A stretch of DNA of 11,715 bases from JAAYAY01 sp964429355. GTDB lineage: Bacteria; Planctomycetota; Planctomycetia; Pirellulales; Thermoguttaceae. Shown here one piece after another: positions 6,473 to 11,715 of the stretch (within the stretch, counting starts at the first letter, position 1; the number at the start of each line of letters is the position of its first letter). The notes below the pieces were generated by a model. It ran no database searches, had not been told where the DNA came from, and saw only the letters and a list, made by a program, of their open reading frames with translations. The stretch spans positions 1 to 11,715 of the forward strand of contig CAYSCH010000303.1 in the NCBI GenBank assembly GCA_964429355.1, written 5' to 3'. A program made the position numbers and the translations under genes.

Positions 6473-9199
6473 CTACTTCAGCGGCTTCTCCCTCGCCCCT
6501 TGCGCCTCCACTATCGGCCAACTGGCCCGCAGCTCATCTTGGTAAGGTCCAATGTCCTCGACGGGAATCGGCTTGAAACCCAACTTCAGGGCGGGAGAAT
6601 TCGGCTGCAGCCGATAGTCGTCCTTTTCTGGGGCCACAAACAGAGGATCCGCCACGATCGAATGGCGGTCCATGCCTTGCGCCTGCCAGGATTGCCACTG
6701 GTCGAGGACTTTCGTTTCCGTAAGCCGGATGCCGTCCACCAGCAGGGCGCCGATTTCATCAGGGAAATCGATGCGAATGCAAAATGTCTTCATCTTTTCG
6801 TGATAGCCCTGCTCGCCGGGGGCGGGAGTTCTGAAGGTGAGCTCCACGTCCTGCCACTCGGCTCCCAGTTTGACGTTGCTTGGACTACTTGCCCAGAAGT
6901 AGGCATTGGCCACATAAGACTGCATCATCAGGTTGGCTGTTGCGCCGCCATCCGCCCCTTTCATTTTCGCTTTCAGACGATAGCCGTGGCCCAGTGGCAA
7001 CTCCAACTCGTCGCCGACCACGATCGGATAGTTGTCGCGAGACTTCTCCTTGTTCAGGGCCGCGTCGATCCGCAGCGCAAATCGCGTCCCAGCCGCCCCG
7101 TCCACCAGTGCCGCTTTGGCCGTCGGGGAGGGAAAGATCTGCCAGTGCCAATGCTCGGGCATCTTGCCCAAGGCGCCCTGCTCGAAGTCGCCGTTCAGCG
7201 CAAGATTCTCCGAAAGGTCCTTGCCGAACAGATGCTGGCCGGTCAGGAGTGGCAAGCCGAAGTGCCAGATCAGGTTGTAGTCGCATTCGTTGTGGTCAAA
7301 GGAAAAATTGCGAAACTGGGTATATTTGGCCTCCGGGTCGTGATAGTAGATGATGTTACGGAAGTAGCGGTTGCCCGACATGATCTTCCCGTCAGGCAAG
7401 ATCGCCTCGGTGGGATGGGTCCCCATGTTCCGCATCGATTTCCAGGCAGGCTGATCCTTCACCGACTCGTAGCCCTTGATCATGGTGGGCAGATGATCCT
7501 TCCAGGGCCCACTGTTCTCCGTCCACCCGTTGCATTCCATTTGCTGAAGCTTGCCGTCGAAGAAGATGTTGTTCTCGATCAGGTTGTCGCGGCCGTTATG
7601 CAAATGAATCAGCCCACGAACGCAGCGGCCGACGATGTTGCCGATCACATCGACTCCGCCCGTGTTGTCGTCGAGATAGACGCCCCAGGCGTAGTGGGGC
7701 GAGATCCAATGCCCGTCCTCCTGGCCGTAGCCGAGGATATCGTGGAAGTAGTTGTAGCGAATCACCGTTCCACGCGAACCGAGCCAGTCCCGTCCGCCCG
7801 TGTAGACGGCGCCGGTGTCGGCAGTCTCCAGGTTGACATGGCGGATGTGATTGTACTCGATTACCAGGTTGTTCCCGCCGAACCCGATGCCCCAGCGCGG
7901 CCCGTCGTGGATCAGGTTGTGGGATGCCCGGTTACCGCATCCGTGCAGCGAGACTCCGACGCCCTGCTTGTAATAGACGCCCATATGATGGAGGTAATTG
8001 TTGTCCGCAAAGTTGCCGGCCGATGTGAGCGTCGTTGGATCACCACCGCTGATCGAGATCGCGTCGCGGCCGACATCGTGAATGTCGTTCCCCACGACCC
8101 CGTTATTCGTTCCCCCCTGAACGCTGACTCCGGATCCGCCATAGTCGCCAACACCGCGAATCGTGCATCCGGCGATCAGACAATCGTTCGTTTCCCGGAG
8201 CACGATCGCCGTTCCCGAGCAGCATTCAAAGGTGATGCCTCGAAAAACGACGTGGTTGGCACCGGCAAGTTCGAGAATCGTTCGCAAGACGGGCGCATAG
8301 GCGGTCACGTCGGCCGGTGCTAGGACCTCGGGCGGCCAGAAATACAGTTGCCCGGCCGACTGGTCGAGATACCATTCGCCCGGTGCGTCCAGTTCCTCAA
8401 ACATGCCCTGTACGTAGTAGCGATCGGTGGGACGGACCGCATAGGAGCAGTCGCCGGCAAGCGTGATCTTGCGGGTGGCGAGGTCGACGCTCTGGATGCG
8501 AACGAGATTGTTCCACCAGTTGTAGCGGGGGAAGACGAAGACCTCGCCCTCCTCCCCCCTGGCCCACTGGCGGGCATCGCTTTCGCGGTATTGCAGCGAA
8601 TGCCTGTCCTCGCCCGGCACCTCCTGATACATGGGCACAGGCTTGCCGTCCGCGTAGGCCCAACCGCCCCCGTATGGGTTCTCCGCATCGAAGTTCGGGT
8701 AACGGGCCAGCGGTTGACGCCGGCCCTCGTGGAAGAGTTGCCGGAAGCTGATTCCTTGCAGTCCCTGGGCATTCACATCGGTCTTCAGAACCTTGCCGCT
8801 ATACTGCGTGAAGCCGCCGATCGGCTTGCCGCCCGTGATCACAACCCTTTCATGCTCATAGGCCCGATACGTGATCGGTCCTCCGGCCGTCCCGGAATCC
8901 TGAGCGTCCAGCCTGAACGTCTCGGGCAGCGAGTAGACACCCTGACGCAGGTAGACCGTGATCGGTCCCTCGCCTGCTGGAGTTGTGTTCCGTTTGCGAA
9001 TTTCATCACGGGCGCGGGTCAGCGTCGCAAACGGCCCGTCGGTCTTGGCGGTGTTCGGCTCGGCGTGGCCGCCGGACCAGCCATCGTCACCATTCGGGGC
9101 CACGTAGAGATCGGCGGCCCCTCTTCCGGTCAGCAACAGAGAGAACACGACCGCCGTGAGAACGGTCGCCGTATGCCGGTTTGGATCAGGACTTCGCAT
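6473..9199 (-). CDS. secreted right-handed parallel beta-helix protein with nested carbohydrate-binding-like module
   Basis: 908 residues from the ATG at 9199. A Sec signal peptide (TATVLTAVVFSLLL core) ends near Ala-Ala at 28-29. The mature protein opens with DLYVAPNGDDGWSG (30-43) and GPFATLTRARDEIR, the usual start of large planctomycete beta-helix proteins, followed by VYLRQGVY and TYRAYEHERVVITGG. Right-handed beta-helix coils cover roughly 315-545 with N/G-rich turns (VVGNDIHDVG, LIENNIFFDG). Residues about 665-830 look like a jelly-roll carbohydrate-binding domain (NGDFEQGALGKMPEHW; WQDVELTFRTP). The terminal HSIVADPLFVAP...YRLQPNSPALKLGF signature closes the protein. A role as polysaccharide lyase or hydrolase is likely but the substrate is unknown. 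ATG 9199 is chosen because AGGA sits 8 bases upstream; ATG 9241 or 9238 are alternatives without a ribosome binding site. It probably follows the oxidoreductase gene in one unit. Confidence 0.88.
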   Translation of the reverse strand: MRSPDPNRHTATVLTAVVFSLLLTGRGAADLYVAPNGDDGWSGGHAEPNTAKTDGPFATLTRARDEIRKRNTTPAGEGPITVYLRQGVYSLPETFRLDAQDSGTAGGPITYRAYEHERVVITGGKPIGGFTQYSGKVLKTDVNAQGLQGISFRQLFHEGRRQPLARYPNFDAENPYGGGWAYADGKPVPMYQEVPGEDRHSLQYRESDARQWARGEEGEVFVFPRYNWWNNLVRIQSVDLATRKITLAGDCSYAVRPTDRYYVQGMFEELDAPGEWYLDQSAGQLYFWPPEVLAPADVTAYAPVLRTILELAGANHVVFRGITFECCSGTAIVLRETNDCLIAGCTIRGVGDYGGSGVSVQGGTNNGVVGNDIHDVGRDAISISGGDPTTLTSAGNFADNNYLHHMGVYYKQGVGVSLHGCGNRASHNLIHDGPRWGIGFGGNNLVIEYNHIRHVNLETADTGAVYTGGRDWLGSRGTVIRYNYFHDILGYGQEDGHWISPHYAWGVYLDDNTGGVDVIGNIVGRCVRGLIHLHNGRDNLIENNIFFDGKLQQMECNGWTENSGPWKDHLPTMIKGYESVKDQPAWKSMRNMGTHPTEAILPDGKIMSGNRYFRNIIYYHDPEAKYTQFRNFSFDHNECDYNLIWHFGLPLLTGQHLFGKDLSENLALNGDFEQGALGKMPEHWHWQIFPSPTAKAALVDGAAGTRFALRIDAALNKEKSRDNYPIVVGDELELPLGHGYRLKAKMKGADGGATANLMMQSYVANAYFWASSPSNVKLGAEWQDVELTFRTPAPGEQGYHEKMKTFCIRIDFPDEIGALLVDGIRLTETKVLDQWQSWQAQGMDRHSIVADPLFVAPEKDDYRLQPNSPALKLGFKPIPVEDIGPYQDELRASWPIVEAQGAREKPLK

Positions 9200-9219
9200 G
9201 TTCATGTTCCTGGGGAACG

Positions 9220-9278
9220 ACGTGGGATACGATTGCATCATGTCAGATGCGTCGACACGCTACAAAAGGATCCCACGT
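9220..9278 (-). promoter_or_regulatory. inverted repeat in the beta-helix gene leader
   Basis: ACGTGGGAT (9220-9228) and ATCCCACGT (9270-9278) are perfect 9-base complements 41 bases apart, just upstream of the chosen start at 9199. In the minus-strand transcript they could form a stem whose 3' arm ends about 20 bases before the ATG and whose loop contains the alternative ATGs at 9241 and 9238. A regulatory leader or a pair of protein sites is possible; a chance match cannot be excluded. Confidence 0.3.
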
Positions 9279-9283
9279 TCTCG

Positions 9284-9300
9284 ATACGTTGAAAACGTAT
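9284..9300. promoter_or_regulatory. perfect 17-bp palindrome, candidate operator
   Basis: ATACGTT and AACGTAT form perfect 7-bp arms around GAA. The site lies 6 bases from the oxidoreductase stop and 84 bases upstream of the beta-helix start. No T tract follows on the minus strand, which argues against a terminator. Size and symmetry fit a dimeric repressor operator (LacI-like sites have comparable symmetry), suggesting separate control of the beta-helix gene. The regulator is not in the window. Confidence 0.4.
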
Positions 9301-9306
9301 TCCGTT

Positions 9307-10701
9307 TCAATCGATTTCCCAACCCTTCCGGTACGATTCCTTCACGATGGCCTCGGCCTCGGGGGTGCCCGTCGCTTCCATCTTGTCGGCGTCCCAATAG
9401 ATCTTCTTGCCCGTCCGGAGCGAGAGGATGCCGAGCAGGGCGATCTCGGTGAGCCGGGCGCCGTACTCGAAGTTGGCGCTGGCGGCGGGGCCTCCCTTGC
9501 AGGCATCCACCCAGTCGCGGTGGTGCCCCTTCGATCGTGGGATCGTCGGTGCCGGTTTTTCGTAGTCGCGAGTCTTCTCGTACGGAAGGAGTCGGGGTGG
9601 GTCGCCGGCGCCACCGCAGACCATGCGGCCTTTGTCACCCACGAACAGAAGACCGCGGCTGGGGAGCGGTACCCCCGGCGGCAACTCCTCGGGCGCGGCC
9701 GGTCTCAGCCCGCCGTCGTACCAGGTCAGGCTCACCGCCGGCTTGTCGCCGCGAGGTCCGAACTGGTAGTAGCAAATTTCGCCGTGGGGCGCGATTTCGG
9801 TATTCATATTCCCTGCCGGAAGGGCCTCAATTGTGGTCGGGGCCGCCAGATCCAGAGCCCAGCAAGCGGCGTCCATGTCGTGGCAACCGAAGTCTCCAAG
9901 TCCGCCTCCTCCGAAAGCCCAGAAATCCCGCCACGTGACCGGCGTGTACGCCGGGTGATACGGACGCATATCTCGCGGACCGATCCACAGATCCCAGTTC
10001 ACTCCCTCAGGCACGGGCGGAGCATCGGCGGGTACTCCGGTGAGGTCCTTGTTCCACCGGCTGGCTCCAACCCAGGCGTGGACCTCGCGAATCGAGCCGA
10101 TCGCTCCCGCCCAGATCCACTCGCAGGTCTCGCGAATCCCGTCTTTCGAATGGCCGATATTGCCCATCTGCGTGGCCACGCCGGTCTCTTTGGCCACCCT
10201 GGCGACCTGGCGTGCTTCCCAGATGTTGTGGGTCAGCGGCTTCTCGCAGAACGTGTGCTTGCCGGCTTTCATCGAGAGAATCGACACGTAGGCATGCAGA
10301 TGATCGGGGGTAGCGCAGAGCACCGCGTCGAGGGCCTTCTCCTTCTCGAGCATCACGCGGAAGTCTTCGTAGGGGGTGCAGCGGAAGTTAGGCGTCTTCT
10401 CGGCGTAGTGCTTCTCAATCTCTTCGCGAACCGGCTCCCGTCCTGCCATCCCCTTGTAGTAGAAGGGGCTCATGTCCTCCTGGGCGATTGGGTCGGCCAC
10501 GGCGATGACCTGCACATCGTCTTCCCGAAGCAGGCTGCGGATATTGTGTCGGCCCTGGCCGCCGGCCCCCACGAGGGCAACGTTGACCTTTTCGCTCGGC
10601 GGCACGAATTTCGGCCCGCCCAGAACATGGCGTGGAACTATGGTGGCAACGGTTACGGCAGCGGCCGCTGAGGTCAGAAATGTTCGTCGGTTGGTTCGCA
10701 T
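9307..10701 (-). CDS. Tat-exported Gfo/Idh/MocA-family oxidoreductase
   Basis: 464-residue NAD(P)-dependent oxidoreductase of the Gfo/Idh/MocA family, which typically acts on sugars, inositols or sugar derivatives. The N-terminus has a twin-arginine signal (NRRTFLTSAAAA, 4-15), so the folded protein is probably exported, as often in planctomycetes. The Rossmann dinucleotide loop is VALVGAGGQG (41-50), with VADP at 68-71 after the second strand and ATPDHLHA at 130-137. The conserved EKP motif lies in FCEKPL (151-156). The second domain contains WDLWIGP (236-242) and GDFGCHDMD (269-277) with the usual catalytic-site His274 region. Length is normal for the exported subgroup. ATG 10701 has GAGG (10709-10712) 7 bases upstream. 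It precedes the beta-helix gene on the same strand, which suggests a joint role in carbohydrate breakdown; the substrate cannot be read from the sequence. Confidence 0.93.
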   Translation of the reverse strand: MRTNRRTFLTSAAAAVTVATIVPRHVLGGPKFVPPSEKVNVALVGAGGQGRHNIRSLLREDDVQVIAVADPIAQEDMSPFYYKGMAGREPVREEIEKHYAEKTPNFRCTPYEDFRVMLEKEKALDAVLCATPDHLHAYVSILSMKAGKHTFCEKPLTHNIWEARQVARVAKETGVATQMGNIGHSKDGIRETCEWIWAGAIGSIREVHAWVGASRWNKDLTGVPADAPPVPEGVNWDLWIGPRDMRPYHPAYTPVTWRDFWAFGGGGLGDFGCHDMDAACWALDLAAPTTIEALPAGNMNTEIAPHGEICYYQFGPRGDKPAVSLTWYDGGLRPAAPEELPPGVPLPSRGLLFVGDKGRMVCGGAGDPPRLLPYEKTRDYEKPAPTIPRSKGHHRDWVDACKGGPAASANFEYGARLTEIALLGILSLRTGKKIYWDADKMEATGTPEAEAIVKESYRKGWEID

Positions 10702-11025
10702 GGAAATACCTCAATTTGTCGCGGTGGAGAACGAAAACTCAAGCGGATCCCGGTGCAGCCGGTGTGGCATTTGTGGCATTCCTCACAGAATCCCGGATCA
10801 CAAGCGACGATAGAGTCTCAGAAGCCCTCACAAAACGCACGGGTTTCCCACGGGCATGGATGTGCACAGCCGGTGGTTTTGTTAGCGGCTCTAATCCATT
10901 CTCATCTCTTCCCGTTTCGCTTGCGTTTCAGGTTCTTGGTTCCGGTTCAATTCCGCTGTGGACGACCAGCCCTCTTGTCGAACCAGTGTAAGCCAGCGGG
11001 CAGGCCGGCGAAAGCGCCGTGAGGC
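10702..11025. other. intergenic region upstream of the oxidoreductase gene
   Basis: Apart from the ribosome binding site at 10709-10712, no gene or RNA is recognisable here. On the minus strand, TTTGTG and TATCGT sixteen bases apart (about 10809-10836) form a weak promoter-like pair, not strong enough to annotate. A short GGCG/CGCC hairpin with an AAAG loop sits at 11007-11018. Short direct repeats (GTGGCATT, CACGGG) occur but do not form an array. Confidence 0.4.
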
Positions 11026-11066
11026 AAGAAAAGAAAAAGGGCGTTCTCCGTTGTCAGAGAACGCCC
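11026..11066 (-). terminator. intrinsic terminator of the LTxxQ protein gene
   Basis: A perfect 10-bp stem, GGGCGTTCTC (11039-11048) and GAGAACGCCC (11057-11066), with an 8-base loop. On the minus strand it is followed directly by a T-rich tract (TTTTTCTTTTCTT, from 11038 down). It lies 30 bases past the stop codon of the LTxxQ gene at 11097. Stem plus U tract make this a textbook Rho-independent terminator, which separates this gene from the oxidoreductase gene. Confidence 0.9.
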
Positions 11067-11096
11067 CTGGCTATTCCGTGTCAACTCGCAGGCACG

Positions 11097-11651
11097 CTAT
11101 TTTTCAGCGGCGGCTTTCTTCCCCTTGCCCCCTTTGGTTCCCGCACCGCGAGATTTCTTCATCTTCTCTTCCACGGCCGTTCGCTGCTCGGGCGTGAGAA
11201 TCTCCATCACCTTGTCGCGGATCTGCTTCTGGACCTCCGCCTGCTTCTCCTTGGCCTTGGCCATCTTCTCTTGTTGTTCCGGGGTCAATTTGAGAGCCTC
11301 GTCCACCGCCTTTTGGGCCTCCCGCGGAGTCTTGCCCTCTTCCTTAGCCTTTGCCTGGGCAGCCTTACGGGCCTCCTTCTGCTCGTCGGTCAGGAGCGAG
11401 TCCATCGCCTTACGGGCTTCGACGACCGGCGCCTTCATCTCCTTGGCAATCTCTTCCAGCTTGACCTTCTGTTCGTCCGAGAGTTCCAGCCCTTCGAGCA
11501 GTGCCTTCGGCAGAACCTGGACTTGCGCCTTGGCCTTCTCGCCACCCTGCTTCCCCTCTCGTTTCCCCTTCACCTTATCCTGGGCCATTACCGAAGCGGC
11601 AATCGCCAACACCAAGACCGGCACCAAACCAACGAAGAACTTCTTGAACAT
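11097..11651 (-). CDS. secreted LTxxQ-motif (Spy/CpxP-like) protein
   Basis: 184 residues with a Sec signal peptide (MFKKFFVGLVPVLVLAIAASVMA, likely cut before Gln24). The mature protein is almost entirely charged helix, rich in Lys, Glu, Ala and Gln. Four LTxxQ-type motifs occur: LSDEQ (57-61), LTDEQ (87-91), LTPEQ (122-126) and LTPEQ (152-156), spaced 30, 35 and 30 residues. This resembles the periplasmic Spy/CpxP family, whose members are stress chaperones or sensor inhibitors; planctomycetes carry many diverged versions of unknown role. The Lys/Gly-rich tail (about 165-184) is probably disordered. The ATG at 11651 is well supported by AGGAGG (11659-11664) 7 bases upstream. The gene has its own terminator, so it is probably monocistronic or the last gene of a unit starting beyond the window. 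No CpxAR-like partner is visible. Confidence 0.85.
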   Translation of the reverse strand: MFKKFFVGLVPVLVLAIAASVMAQDKVKGKREGKQGGEKAKAQVQVLPKALLEGLELSDEQKVKLEEIAKEMKAPVVEARKAMDSLLTDEQKEARKAAQAKAKEEGKTPREAQKAVDEALKLTPEQQEKMAKAKEKQAEVQKQIRDKVMEILTPEQRTAVEEKMKKSRGAGTKGGKGKKAAAEK

Positions 11652-11658
11652 GGATGCT

Positions 11659-11664
11659 CCTCCT
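11659..11664 (-). promoter_or_regulatory. consensus Shine-Dalgarno of the LTxxQ gene
   Basis: AGGAGG on the minus strand, 7 bases before the ATG at 11651. It is the strongest ribosome binding site in the window and fixes the start, suggesting high expression. The promoter must lie further upstream, near or beyond the right edge. Confidence 0.85.
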
Positions 11665-11715
11665 AATATGACAGCGCTACATTAGCTCAAGCCCTCCAGA
11701 GGTGAATGCCGATAA

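Noticed and set aside
6447..6506. 11-base direct repeat CCCCTTGCGCC at 6447 and 6496
   Set aside because: Only two copies, one inside coding sequence near a stop codon, with no other sign of a mobile or structured element.
6500..8323. Long plus-strand open frame opposite the beta-helix gene
   Set aside because: It is antisense to a clearly real gene in GC-rich DNA, has no motif, and reads as a low-complexity Val/Asp/Arg-rich shadow.
9181..10671. Long plus-strand open frame opposite the oxidoreductase gene
   Set aside because: It mirrors the Gfo/Idh/MocA gene, whose motifs are unmistakable, and shows no domain of its own.
11125..11685. Plus-strand Ser/Ala/Phe-rich open frame opposite the LTxxQ gene
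   Set aside because: It is the complement of a Lys/Glu/Ala-rich coding sequence. The minus gene has a signal peptide, a consensus ribosome binding site and a terminator.
11664..11691. TTGAGC and TATTAG promoter-like pair before the LTxxQ gene (minus strand)
   Set aside because: The -10 would overlap the Shine-Dalgarno, so a transcript starting there would lack its ribosome binding site.

Overview
The window looks like chromosomal DNA of a planctomycete, probably a Pirellulales-like lineage and possibly a metagenome-assembled contig. The grounds are family content: a BlaI/BlaR1-type regulator pair, a secreted SHD1-domain protein with HEAT-like repeats, a large secreted right-handed beta-helix protein, a Tat-exported Gfo/Idh/MocA oxidoreductase and a secreted LTxxQ protein. 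The DNA appears GC-rich, genes are loosely spaced, and no transposase, phage gene, CRISPR array, rRNA or tRNA is visible. Taxonomy is inferred from families, not from a marker gene. A 43-base run of N (243-285) interrupts the first gene.

Left part (1-3843, + strand). After a G/C-rich stem-loop at the left edge comes a promoter whose -10 region lies inside a palindrome close to the BlaI/MecI operator consensus. It drives blaI, then a blaR1-type membrane metalloprotease gene overlapping it by ATGA. The BlaR1-like protein has no penicillin-binding sensor; its exported C-terminus carries HEAT-like repeats. The next gene, 166 bp downstream, encodes a secreted protein with a coiled coil, a HEAT-like stretch and a C-terminal SHD1 domain. 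These three genes may form a sensor/regulator/target set, and this is the most interesting part of the window.

Middle (3844-6446). Two minus-strand genes encode a small cytoplasmic protein of unknown function and TrmB (tRNA m7G46 methyltransferase). Divergent from trmB is a TupA-like ATP-grasp enzyme of the kind seen in surface-polysaccharide and peptide ligation. These look like separate transcription units.

Right part (6447-11715, minus strand). In transcription order there is a small secreted LTxxQ (Spy/CpxP-like) protein with a strong ribosome binding site and a clear intrinsic terminator, then a Tat-exported Gfo/Idh/MocA oxidoreductase, then a ~900-residue beta-helix protein with a carbohydrate-binding-like module nested in it. 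The last two lie 107 bp apart (108 bp counting to the chosen start) and probably act together in extracytoplasmic carbohydrate metabolism. A perfect 17-bp palindrome and a longer-range inverted repeat lie between them.

No complete, wholly new system can be proven from this sequence. The best candidate is the BlaI / HEAT-BlaR1 / SHD1 group.
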